From contig CAKSUT010000005.1 in assembly GCA_934502885.1 (NCBI GenBank), positions 1-64,000 of the forward strand: 64,000 bases of DNA. The letters are read 5' to 3'. Within the stretch, counting starts at the first letter, position 1, and each line of letters starts with the position of its first letter. Below the pieces are notes generated by a model that had not been told where the DNA came from, searched no databases, and saw only the letters and a program-made list of their open reading frames with translations. Positions 14,176 through 22,224 of the stretch are shown one piece after another. This stretch comes from an uncultured Eubacteriales bacterium (GTDB lineage: Bacteria > Bacillota > Clostridia > Oscillospirales > CAG-382). The translations under genes were made by a program, and so were the position numbers.

Positions 14176-16344
14176 TTATCTCTCGTATGTTCCGCCCGTG
14201 AGAATTTCGGTCTTGCCGTTAAGCGCAAGCTCCGCCGTCATGCCCTCGGGTATTTCAAAGCGGTAAGTAAACTTATCATTCGCATACCTCCACTCGGAAA
14301 CAAGTTTTCCGTACTTCGTCGTGTAGGAAGCCTTTGCATATCCGAGACGCTTGTCGGGACCGGGCGCAAGCTTAATCTTCGCAAAGCCGGCGTTTTCACC
14401 CTCGCACGGTACTATACCGCACACAACTCCGTACATCCAGTCAGCAACGCTTCCGTAAGCATAGTGGTTGTACGAGTTCATGCCGACATCCCACATCGAG
14501 CCGTCGGGGCGCACGCCGTCCCAGTGTTCCCATATCGTCGTGGCACCCTTTGTAACAGGGTAGAGCCACGAGGGATAATCTTTTCTGAGAAGAAGTGTGT
14601 ACGCAAGGTCGGTGTAACCGTTCTCGGACAGCGCATGAAGAAGATACGGCGTGCCTACAAATCCCGTCGTGAGGGAGTCGCCTCTCTCATGGATAAGCTC
14701 GGCAAGCTTTGCCGCTATCTCGGCTCTGTTTCCGTCGGTCGCAATACCGAAGTAAAGAGCAAGCACGCAAGCGGTCTGTGTCGTAAACTCTTTGTAGTTG
14801 TACTCACGACGTATTGCATCGACTATTTTGTCGTGAAGCTCAAAGTATTCGCTTCCGTCTTCACCGACAGCCTCCATTGCCTTTGCCGCGAGAAGTGCCG
14901 AATGTGCGAAGAAAACAGCGCCTATATACTCCTTGTCGGTAGCGCCGACATGAGTTTTTCCGGACGGATCATCAAGACCGAGCCAGTCGCCGTAAGGCTG
15001 TTCTTTTCCCTTGAGAAGATATGTATCGCCGCCGAAAGCGTGAAGTCCGTCAACGTATTTTCTCATCGCCGGAAGCATTTCACGGAGAATATCCTTGTCG
15101 CCGTACATTATGTACATCGTCCACGGAATTATAGTCACTGCATCCGACCATGCCGCCGCACCGTAACCCCAGCCGATATCGGGAACAGTGTGTCCTATCT
15201 CGCCGTCAGGCGCCTGATCGGCTTTCATGTCGCGAAGCCACTTCGTAAAGAACTTTTTTGTATCAAAGTTGAACATTGCGGTCTTGCAGAAAACCTGAGC
15301 GTCGCCCGTCCAGCCGAGTCTCTCGTCTCTCTGCGGACAATCGGTCGGCAGATCGAGGAAATTGCCTTTCTGACCTCTTATTACGTTTCCGTAAAGCTTG
15401 TTTACAAGCTCTATACCGCACTCAAACGTTCCGTTTCGGTTTATGTCGGAGTAAACATCGGTTGCGCGGAGGATGTCAAGCGGCTCCGAACCTTCGGGGA
15501 AAGAGTTGACTCTCGCGTATCTGAAACCGTAGTAGGTGTGATGAGGTTTAAACGACTGAACACCGTCGCGGCAGGTGTAATTGAATCTGCACTCCGCTTT
15601 TCTGTAGTTTGCGTTGTAGAAATTGCCGTCCTTGTCGAGTACTTCGGCAAAAGAGAGATCTACAACTTCGCCGTCTTTTGCGTGAAGCTTCTCGAAAAAG
15701 GGATAGCCGGTGATGTTGCATCCGAAATCAAGAACGGTATCTCCGGACGGAGTGATAATCTTTGCTATAGGAGCGAATACGTCATGCTCAACAACATTCT
15801 CACCGTCCTGTAATACAAGTTGAGACTTATCAAGAATGTGTTCGCGGACTTTTCCCTCTGCCTTGGGCGTTATTCTTGCGTCGTATATCTCGCCGTTGTA
15901 AATATCGGCGGCGAGGATGTTTCCGAATCCGCAGAACCATGTTCCGTCATCGCTTGTCACAATACTTTCCTTTTCGCCGTCTGTGTAAGTGATATCAAGC
16001 TCCGCGATAAGCGCAAATCCGTTTTCAAGCGGAAAATGCTTTCTCGCAATTTCTCCGGCATACCAGCCTGCGGCGACGCTTACAGTGAGACTGCTTTCCG
16101 CGGAAAGAAGCTTTGTAACATCGTATGCCTGATATAGGTGATGCTTCGGGTAAACGGTAAATCCGGGAGCAAGTACGTTCTTGCCGGTCTTTACACCGCC
16201 GATAAACGCCTCGTACACACCGCAAGCCGTTAAGTAAAGGACGGCACTTTCAACAGCACGCGACGGCTTTACGGTTCGTCTGTAAAGAACGGGAGAATTC
16301 CCGTGCGATTCTTCGGGTAATATCCATTTTGCATTTTCAAACAT
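14176..16344 (-). CDS. GH78 alpha-L-rhamnosidase
   Basis: The 722-residue enzyme starts at MFENAKWILPEE (ATG 16344, ggagg upstream); the longer open frame adds 21 residues without support. The N-terminal beta-sandwich domains include the GH78 marker GVYEAFIGG and VLAPGFTVYPKHHLYQAYDV. The catalytic (alpha/alpha)6 barrel holds DLPTDCPQRDERLGWTGDAQ, typical of GH78, and a C-terminal beta domain follows. It releases terminal alpha-L-rhamnose from glycosides or pectin fragments. No signal peptide is seen, so it is cytoplasmic. It has its own promoter at 16391-16419 and follows a TIM-barrel sugar isomerase gene. Confidence 0.9.
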   Translation of the reverse strand: MFENAKWILPEESHGNSPVLYRRTVKPSRAVESAVLYLTACGVYEAFIGGVKTGKNVLAPGFTVYPKHHLYQAYDVTKLLSAESSLTVSVAAGWYAGEIARKHFPLENGFALIAELDITYTDGEKESIVTSDDGTWFCGFGNILAADIYNGEIYDARITPKAEGKVREHILDKSQLVLQDGENVVEHDVFAPIAKIITPSGDTVLDFGCNITGYPFFEKLHAKDGEVVDLSFAEVLDKDGNFYNANYRKAECRFNYTCRDGVQSFKPHHTYYGFRYARVNSFPEGSEPLDILRATDVYSDINRNGTFECGIELVNKLYGNVIRGQKGNFLDLPTDCPQRDERLGWTGDAQVFCKTAMFNFDTKKFFTKWLRDMKADQAPDGEIGHTVPDIGWGYGAAAWSDAVTIIPWTMYIMYGDKDILREMLPAMRKYVDGLHAFGGDTYLLKGKEQPYGDWLGLDDPSGKTHVGATDKEYIGAVFFAHSALLAAKAMEAVGEDGSEYFELHDKIVDAIRREYNYKEFTTQTACVLALYFGIATDGNRAEIAAKLAELIHERGDSLTTGFVGTPYLLHALSENGYTDLAYTLLLRKDYPSWLYPVTKGATTIWEHWDGVRPDGSMWDVGMNSYNHYAYGSVADWMYGVVCGIVPCEGENAGFAKIKLAPGPDKRLGYAKASYTTKYGKLVSEWRYANDKFTYRFEIPEGMTAELALNGKTEILTGGTYER

Positions 16345-16390
16345 TGACAGTCCTCCGTGCGTATAATTATTCTGAATTTTCAGTGTCAGC

Positions 16391-16419
16391 ATTATACAAC
16401 ACACCACAGAAAATGTCTA
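16391..16419 (-). promoter_or_regulatory. Promoter of the GH78 gene
   Basis: On the minus strand, TAGACA (16419-16414), a 17 bp spacer and TATAAT (16396-16391) precede ATG 16344 by about 50 bases. Confidence 0.7.
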
Positions 16420-16469
16420 CCGCCTATTTTGCGCAAACAGGGGGTGATTTTGTCCAAAAGCCGCTCAAA

Positions 16470-17342
16470 TCAAAGCGTCATCAGCATTTTGTGATTTTCG
16501 TATATGTCGCCTACCGTGCGCAAATATCCGTCCTCTGTAACAGCTTTGGAGGTTGTCGCTGTGTCGAAGCCCTCGAAGAATTTGCCGGCAACCTCGTAAA
16601 CGAAAGCACCGCTGTAGTCGAGAGCTTCAAGCTTTGAGAGAATCATCTTCCAATCGTTGATGCCGGCACCCGGGAGCTTGTGACGCTCGTCGATGAAATC
16701 GTAGTCCGAGATGTGAACGGCCGCAATTCTTCCGGTCATGCCGTTGTCGATGAGATCATTCAGAAAATCTTCGTTTGTCTGCATGAGAAGGTGGTTCGTG
16801 TCAAAGCAGAGATAAGAGTCGGGAACGGAATTGAGGAAAGTCAGTGCCTCGAATGAGCAGTTGAGAAGGCAGGTTCGGGGGAGATCCTCAACACAGAGCT
16901 TCATTCCCGTACCTTTCATGAACTCCGTTAGCTGTCCGAGACCGTCAATGCTCAGCTCAAGCTCCTCGGCACGGTTTTCGTCGGGAATAGGCTCGCTCGA
17001 CGGATGGATTACAACGGTCTTGTAGCCGTCGCCGGAAATTGTGTCGATAAGCTTTTTGCAGACCTCTATGGTGTTGTCTCTCGAAGCTTTGTTTCGGCAG
17101 GATACGGAAAAATCATAGTAAAAAGGGAGATGGAACGAATGAAGAGCGACTCCGGCGTTATCCGCCCATGCAAGTACCTCTTTGTGGCGACCGTAAAAGC
17201 CGAAGTTTTCGAGATATTCGAGTGTGTGTGAAATTTCCGCTTTTTTAATGCCGTTTTTTGCGAAGCACTCAAAGGTTTTTTCGGAGAGTTCTCTGACCGT
17301 AGAGGTAGAAGAACCAAGCTCCCATGTGTGTCTGCTTGTCAT
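16470..17342 (-). CDS. Sugar phosphate isomerase/epimerase-like TIM-barrel protein
   Basis: The 290-residue protein belongs to the xylose-isomerase-like TIM-barrel (AP endonuclease 2) superfamily. Visible marks are HSFHLPFYYD, VVIHPSSEP, LCVEDLP with a metal-binding Glu, CFDTNHLL, AVHISDYD and a final FVYEVAGKF with Glu. These residues form the divalent metal site of the family. The start MTSRHTWELG at 17342 follows aaggaag; the upstream part of the open frame is not needed. It probably epimerises or isomerises a sugar or sugar acid linked to rhamnoside use; the substrate is not identifiable. Confidence 0.8.
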   Translation of the reverse strand: MTSRHTWELGSSTSTVRELSEKTFECFAKNGIKKAEISHTLEYLENFGFYGRHKEVLAWADNAGVALHSFHLPFYYDFSVSCRNKASRDNTIEVCKKLIDTISGDGYKTVVIHPSSEPIPDENRAEELELSIDGLGQLTEFMKGTGMKLCVEDLPRTCLLNCSFEALTFLNSVPDSYLCFDTNHLLMQTNEDFLNDLIDNGMTGRIAAVHISDYDFIDERHKLPGAGINDWKMILSKLEALDYSGAFVYEVAGKFFEGFDTATTSKAVTEDGYLRTVGDIYENHKMLMTL

Positions 17343-17383
17343 GATGTTTACTTCCTTTCGTGAATGGTTGTCTTTTTGTGCAC

Positions 17384-17412
17384 ATTTTAGCACACAGAAA
17401 TGCTTTTGTCAA
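17384..17412 (-). promoter_or_regulatory. Promoter of the isomerase/epimerase gene
   Basis: On the minus strand, TTGACA (17412-17407), a 17 bp spacer and TAAAAT (17389-17384) precede ATG 17342 by about 40 bases. Confidence 0.8.
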
Positions 17413-17595
17413 CAGAAAAATGAAAATAAGAGTTTTCTCGTAAATTTCAAAAAAAATCACCGAACTTTCACATAGGAATCACGGCAAAAACAATGTCGCG
17501 GTTTATAATAAGCTCACAAAATAAAAAAGAAAAGGCAAAGTTGCATATGACCGTGATGCCAATAATAAAGCAAATATCTTAAGGAGGTAAAAACT

Positions 17596-19062
17596 ATGAG
17601 ATACGATGACAATAATTACAACGAAAACAAGAACATCGAAAACGAAATGAACACCGAAACAAACGGCACCGAGAGCGCAAAGCCGACAGGCACGGACAGC
17701 CCGAGCGAACAGCCGAGCTTTACAGTGCCTCATGAAAGTGCGAACGCAAGCAGTGAGAACCCTCATCCCGTTTATCCCGGTGACCGCAACACAGCAGGAA
17801 TAAGCTACGATAAGAACAGAAGCGGCGAGTATTCGTGGAACTACAACAGAGTGACTCAGCATCCCAATATGAGACCTCACAAAAAGTCCAACGGTCTTGC
17901 GATATTTGCGGCGATTGTCTGCGTCGCTTTCCTTATAACTTCGATAACTCTCACAGGAGTGCTGATTTCCGGAAGAGGCGGCATGAACGACAGCAATAAT
18001 CCTTCGATTTCAACAACACCCGTTATTCCGTCGCCCGGCACGTCAAAAGATAACGAGAACACCGAACAGGTCACATCTGTTGTTCAGCCCGGAAACACCG
18101 TAAACGGCGAGCTTACCGTTCCGCAGATTGCAGAGAAGTGCAAGCCCTCCGCAGTCGGTATTGAAGTTACCGCTTCCAACGGCTTCTATACAACGAACGG
18201 TGTCGGTTCCGGTTTCATCATTTCTGCCGACGGATATATCGCAACAAACAACCATGTCGTTGAGGGGGCCGACTCGATAAAGGTTCTTCTTGACGATAAG
18301 AGAGAATTTGACGCCGTTCTCGTCGGCAGAGACTCGGTTACCGACCTTGCGGTTGTAAAGATTGACGCAACAGACCTTCCCGTCGCAGAGCTTGGAGATT
18401 CCGACAGCGTAAAAGTCGGTGAGCTTGCGGTCGCAATAGGAACCCCTGCCGGAATTGAGTTTGCAGGTACCGTTACCGACGGTGTTATATCCGCCATTAA
18501 CCGCGACGTTGAAATAACAAACAACTACGGACAGGTTGTAAAGACCATGACCCTTATCCAAACAAACGCAACCATTAACCCCGGCAACTCCGGCGGTCCG
18601 CTCATAAACTCGCGCGGTCAGGTTATAGGTATCAACACGTTGAAGCTCACTTCAAAGTATGAGGGTATCGGCTTCTCTATTCCGATAAACAGCGCAGTAA
18701 AGATTTTCAACCAGCTTATCGCCGACGGCGAGGTAACGGACCGTGACGGAAGCTTTGTAACGGGTCAGGGCTCTATAGGTATAACGCAGTACTCCGAAGT
18801 AACCGAGCGTGAAGCTGAATACTACAACATTCCTCAGGGAATACTCGTTATCCAGATAAACAGAAACAGCTCCGCAGCGGCGGCAGGACTTCGCAGAGGC
18901 GATATTATAACGGCGTTCTGCGGCGAGACCGTAAAGACCGCACAGGAGATAAACACTGCCAAGAATAAGTATAAGGCCGGCGATGAGGTAACAATCACCG
19001 TGTTCAGAGACGGCGAGGGAGAATTTGACATTACCTTCAAGCTCGACATCATGAACAGCTGA
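17596..19062 (+). CDS. htrA: HtrA/DegP-type membrane-anchored serine protease
   Basis: The 488-residue protein has a hydrophilic Asn/Glu/Pro-rich N-terminus (1-95), one membrane segment (about 100-124), a Ser/Thr-rich linker, a trypsin-like domain, and one C-terminal PDZ domain (about 390-485, with the AAAGLRRGDII carboxylate loop). The triad is His220 (ATNNHVV), Asp250 (DSVTDLAVV) and Ser332 (NPGNSGGPL). By family it degrades misfolded extracytoplasmic proteins at the outer face of the membrane. aaggagg before ATG 17596 is near-ideal, and a terminator follows. It appears monocistronic. Confidence 0.92.
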   Translation: MRYDDNNYNENKNIENEMNTETNGTESAKPTGTDSPSEQPSFTVPHESANASSENPHPVYPGDRNTAGISYDKNRSGEYSWNYNRVTQHPNMRPHKKSNGLAIFAAIVCVAFLITSITLTGVLISGRGGMNDSNNPSISTTPVIPSPGTSKDNENTEQVTSVVQPGNTVNGELTVPQIAEKCKPSAVGIEVTASNGFYTTNGVGSGFIISADGYIATNNHVVEGADSIKVLLDDKREFDAVLVGRDSVTDLAVVKIDATDLPVAELGDSDSVKVGELAVAIGTPAGIEFAGTVTDGVISAINRDVEITNNYGQVVKTMTLIQTNATINPGNSGGPLINSRGQVIGINTLKLTSKYEGIGFSIPINSAVKIFNQLIADGEVTDRDGSFVTGQGSIGITQYSEVTEREAEYYNIPQGILVIQINRNSSAAAAGLRRGDIITAFCGETVKTAQEINTAKNKYKAGDEVTITVFRDGEGEFDITFKLDIMNS

Positions 19063-19093
19063 CAAAGCGTAAATCCATTGATAATATAGTGAG

Positions 19094-19130
19094 AACCGAG
19101 CCGGGATGTGAAAGTCTCGACTCGGTTTTT
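19094..19130 (+). terminator. Terminator after htrA
   Basis: The stem aaccgag/ctcggtt (19094-19100 with 19121-19127), extended by further imperfect pairs, is followed by a T-run. Confidence 0.75.
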
Positions 19131-19138
19131 ATGTGTAT

Positions 19139-19834
19139 TCAGTCTATATCGAACTTCTTCGCAAAGTTTTTGAAGTGCGGCTCAACAATGAGTATCTTTG
19201 AGAAAAGACGTCCGAAAAAGCCTATCAGTATGCCGTTGAAGCAGGTGATTATAACGGTTCCCACGCCGATACCGCGTATTCCTCCGAACAGCGCAAACGT
19301 AAGTATGAAAGAGACCGCAAGGCACGCCGCATCAAAGCACATCTTAAACTTTGTCCTGTCAATACCGAACTTTGCGCTTATTCCCTTTACAAAAAAGTCG
19401 TAAACCTGAGGGTAGAGGTATATTCCGTAAAAGAGAGCGATTGAAACGGAGGTGAGAAGCATCCCGAGAGCAAAGTAAACGATATTCATTGCCGTAGGAA
19501 GACTGCCGGGAGGGGTGACGTTTGCGTTGAAGTGAGGGATAACAAGACGCCAGAAATCAAGCACCGCACCGTAGATAAGTCCCGTGATGAAGGACGAGAA
19601 GTAGACAAGCTTCACTTTTTCCATCAGTATGCAGAATACGATAAACAGAAGCCCCTGCACGATGTATTCGCACTGTCCGAACGTCAGAAAGGGAAATTTC
19701 AGACTTAAAATATAAGCCGGTGCAACAATCATCGATACGCCGTAATTCGTGCAGGCGCACATGGCAACCGAAAACGCAAGCATTGCAATTGCGATAAAGT
19801 AAACAGCCTCACTGCTAATCCGAATCTTTTTCAT
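19139..19834 (-). CDS. YczE/YitT-like (DUF6198-type) integral membrane protein
   Basis: This 231-residue protein has about five hydrophobic segments and the pattern of YczE/YyaS membrane proteins (NYGVSMIVAPAYILS, FLTFGQCEYIVQGLLFI, GLIYGAVLDF). The function is unknown; related proteins are often annotated as transport or membrane proteins of unknown substrate. It begins 17 bases after the manA stop, so the two form an operon in which manA is transcribed first. Confidence 0.75.
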   Translation of the reverse strand: MKKIRISSEAVYFIAIAMLAFSVAMCACTNYGVSMIVAPAYILSLKFPFLTFGQCEYIVQGLLFIVFCILMEKVKLVYFSSFITGLIYGAVLDFWRLVIPHFNANVTPPGSLPTAMNIVYFALGMLLTSVSIALFYGIYLYPQVYDFFVKGISAKFGIDRTKFKMCFDAACLAVSFILTFALFGGIRGIGVGTVIITCFNGILIGFFGRLFSKILIVEPHFKNFAKKFDID

Positions 19835-19851
19835 ATTGCCGCCACGCTTCC

Positions 19852-20826
19852 TTATATTTTCGGCGACGCCGTAATTATTTCCGCTCCCTTTTCGGAGAAT
19901 ACCGTGAAATATCCCATCGCCGCCGGAATAAGGTATGCGTCGCCTTTTTTCATCGGGTATTCCTTTGCGTCAAACAGAACAGACGCACATCCGTCCGTGC
20001 ATATAAGGTGGTACATCTTTCCGCTGTCAAATCCTCTGCCGTCGTTCGGCGAAAGTGTAAGACAACCTATTTCAAAGTACTTTGCGTTGATAAGCTCACG
20101 ATATTGCTCGTCCTCGTATTTACCCTCAAAGCTTTCGCCTTTTAGAGCGTCGGGCTTTATTGCCTCAAGTGCGCTGTCGATATGAAGTTCCCTCTTATTT
20201 CCGTTTGCGTCAACACGGTTGTAGTCGTAGATTCTGAAGGTTGTGTTCGAGTTTTGCTGTACCTCGGCGATAAGTATTCCTGCGCCGATTGCATGAACAA
20301 GACCTGCCGGAATGTAGTATATGTCGCCTTTTTTTACTTCAACATAATTGAGATATTCCTCGAGGTTTCCGGAAAGAGCCGCTTCTTTGAACTTCTGCGG
20401 TTCGTAAGCGACGCCGGGTTTTAAGCCGTAGACTATCTTTGCGCCGGGCTTTGCGTCAACTATATACCATGCCTCGGTTTTTCCGGCATCAAGACCGTGC
20501 CTGAGAGCATAGGCGTCGTCGGGGTGTACCTGTACGGAGAGGGAGTTCTCGGCGTCGATGAGCTTGACGAGAAGGGGAAAGTCTCTGTTTGAAGCTCCGT
20601 AACCGCAAAGCGACTCCATGCCGAAGAGCTTTGAATAAACGTCAAGCATCATACCGCTGTACTCTCCGTTTGCTATTCTGTTTACGCCGTCACAGCGAAG
20701 CGCAAGCGTCCACGCCTCGGCTATCTTCTCTCCGAGAGTACCTTTGCCGTATTCCTCGGAAAGTTTGTTGCCTCCCCAAATGATGTTTTTGAGGACCGAT
20801 TCGAGTAAAAGAGGGTAATGGTTCAT
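19852..20826 (-). CDS. manA: Type I mannose-6-phosphate isomerase
   Basis: The 324-residue cupin enzyme interconverts mannose-6-phosphate and fructose-6-phosphate. Metal and active-site motifs are visible: IIWGGNKL near the start, QVHPDD (His and Asp), GKTEAWYI, IPAGLVHAIGAG, and an Arg-containing strand TTFRIYDYNR. The length fits the short Firmicutes type. aaggag precedes ATG 20826. The product is cytoplasmic and feeds mannose into glycolysis. A GH26-like (mannanase-type) enzyme lies at 35.8 kb. Confidence 0.92.
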   Translation of the reverse strand: MNHYPLLLESVLKNIIWGGNKLSEEYGKGTLGEKIAEAWTLALRCDGVNRIANGEYSGMMLDVYSKLFGMESLCGYGASNRDFPLLVKLIDAENSLSVQVHPDDAYALRHGLDAGKTEAWYIVDAKPGAKIVYGLKPGVAYEPQKFKEAALSGNLEEYLNYVEVKKGDIYYIPAGLVHAIGAGILIAEVQQNSNTTFRIYDYNRVDANGNKRELHIDSALEAIKPDALKGESFEGKYEDEQYRELINAKYFEIGCLTLSPNDGRGFDSGKMYHLICTDGCASVLFDAKEYPMKKGDAYLIPAAMGYFTVFSEKGAEIITASPKI

Positions 20827-20915
20827 TTTAAAAATCTCCTTTGACTGACAGTAATATGAATATTCCTCCGAATGCGGTCAATAATAAAGGTATCGAAACG
20901 AAAGGAGAAATAAAG

Positions 20916-21071
20916 ATGAGTCACAAAAATCAAAACAAGAACAATGAAGAGAAGAACCGCCGCACGGAGCAGAATGTTCAGAACAACCGCGAAAGAAATT
21001 CGGTCGAGAATAACAACGACCGCAGCAAGCGCGGCGAAGAGGATAAGAACAGGAAGAATCTCGACTTCTAA
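20916..21071 (+). CDS. Small, highly charged Asn/Lys/Glu-rich protein
   Basis: ATG 20916 follows a strong aaaggag site; the frame opens further upstream but lacks a better start. The 51-residue product (MSHKNQNKNNEEKNRR to EDKNRKNLDF) is almost wholly hydrophilic, rich in Asn, Lys, Arg and Glu, with no Cys. It is probably disordered. Such proteins are common in spore formers, sometimes as minor small spore proteins, but I do not recognise a family. A strong terminator follows, which supports a real short transcript. Confidence 0.6.
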   Translation: MSHKNQNKNNEEKNRRTEQNVQNNRERNSVENNNDRSKRGEEDKNRKNLDF

Positions 21072-21103
21072 AGTGCTTCTTTTCAGAAAAAGGCAGGACT
21101 GCG

Positions 21104-21137
21104 AAAAAGGACTTTGCGCTAAAGCGAAGTCCTTTTT
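21104..21137. terminator. Bidirectional terminator
   Basis: The 11 bp stem aaaaaggactt/aagtccttttt (21104-21114 with 21127-21137) lies between the small charged protein gene and the convergent SGNH hydrolase gene. U-runs are available in both directions. Confidence 0.85.
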
Positions 21138-21153
21138 ACATAAACTCAGCAAC

Positions 21154-21882
21154 TCAGCCGAGAGTGCCGTCAACTACTTCGTACCACCTGCGGGCTATAA
21201 TCTCATGACCGACAATCGTCGGATGAACGGTGTCCCAAATGAGATATTCCGGCGAAACTTTTTCTGCCGCCTTGTCAAATTCCTCTTGTAGAGGAACGAA
21301 AATGCAACCGCTGTCTATTACAAGCTTTTTCAGCTCAGACTGCATATATCTCATTTCTTTTCTTGAGAATTCCTCTATTTCATTGCTGTTTGTGAGAAAG
21401 TAACCCGGATAAAACGGAGTCTCACAAACGACGTATGGAGTGTTTTTGTAGGAATCTTCCGGCTTTTTGTAGTCGAGATAAAACGGTTCGCATATTATAA
21501 TTGTCGGATCGCCGAGTACGGTGCGTATATCGTTTATCATCATTCTGTAGACGGCGATGAATTTGTCGGTTGTCATTCCGTGCGGCAAACCGAAACCTCT
21601 GTATATGTCGTTTACACCCACAAGAATGCTTATCATATCGGGCTTGTATTTGAGAACATCCGCGGTCAGACGACCGTAGAGCTGGCAAACCGCATCACCG
21701 CTGACGCCTTTGTTTATGAACTTAGGCATATTTTCAAGGTTTTCAAAACCCATGCGTGCCGAGAGCATTTCCTGATAACCGTGACCTATGACGTGATTTC
21801 CGTCCATAGAATTGAGACGTCCGCCGTGGGTGATTGAATCTCCGTAGAATAAAACAGTGCTGTTCTTTTCGAGCTTAATCAA
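21154..21882 (-). CDS. SGNH/GDSL hydrolase
   Basis: The 242-residue protein has the GDSL block FYGDSITHGG (Ser), the Gly block (NKGVSGD), the Asn block (VGVNDIY) and the Asp-His block (WDTVHPT). It is an esterase or acetylhydrolase of the SGNH fold, plausibly removing acetyl groups from carbohydrates. TTG 21882 is the likely start, because ggagg lies 7 bases upstream; the open frame extends 18 codons further without support. No signal peptide is seen. A second SGNH hydrolase lies at 42.2 kb. Confidence 0.85.
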   Translation of the reverse strand: MIKLEKNSTVLFYGDSITHGGRLNSMDGNHVIGHGYQEMLSARMGFENLENMPKFINKGVSGDAVCQLYGRLTADVLKYKPDMISILVGVNDIYRGFGLPHGMTTDKFIAVYRMMINDIRTVLGDPTIIICEPFYLDYKKPEDSYKNTPYVVCETPFYPGYFLTNSNEIEEFSRKEMRYMQSELKKLVIDSGCIFVPLQEEFDKAAEKVSPEYLIWDTVHPTIVGHEIIARRWYEVVDGTLG

Positions 21883-21964
21883 TTCGATACCTCCGTGCTG
21901 TGTGCATAAACATTTTAAAAACAAAAAAAACGACAATCTTCAGCCGAAAACCGTCGTTTCTTTT

Positions 21965-22051
21965 TGGTGCGGGTAACAGGACTTGAACCTGCACAGCCTT
22001 GCGACCACCAGAACCTGAATCTGGCGCGTCTGCCAATTCCGCCATACCCGC
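21965..22051 (-). tRNA. tRNA-Leu (anticodon CAG)
   Basis: On the minus strand the acceptor stem gcgggta/tacccgc, a D-arm with ggcggaattggcagacgc, the anticodon stem ccaga/tctgg with CAG in the loop, a long variable arm (ggtcgcaaggct) and the T-arm ggttcaagtcc are all present. The 3' CCA is encoded (21965-21967). The long variable arm is typical of tRNA-Leu. Confidence 0.95.
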
Positions 22052-22185
22052 AAATGAAGCCGCATTTCGGCAGATTTAAGTATGCGCCGATTACTCAGCC
22101 GCAACACATGTATTATACTACTTTCTTCCGCAATTGTCAAGGCGGTGCAATAAAATATGTATGAATATTCTCTGAATTTTTGATA

Positions 22186-22215
22186 CCCCCCGAGGGAACA
22201 GATTCTCTCGGGGGG
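22186..22215. terminator. GC-rich hairpin downstream of the JAB-LysM gene
   Basis: The 13 bp stem (22186-22198 with 22203-22215), with one wobble pair, has a 4-base loop. The tract after it on the minus strand is A-rich rather than U-rich, so termination is probable but not certain. Confidence 0.55.
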
Positions 22216-22224
22216 CGTAATAAT

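Noticed and set aside
14464..15813. Long plus-strand open frame of 449 codons opposite the GH78 gene
   Set aside because: It is an antisense shadow of a well-supported GH78 gene and its translation has no domain-like pattern.
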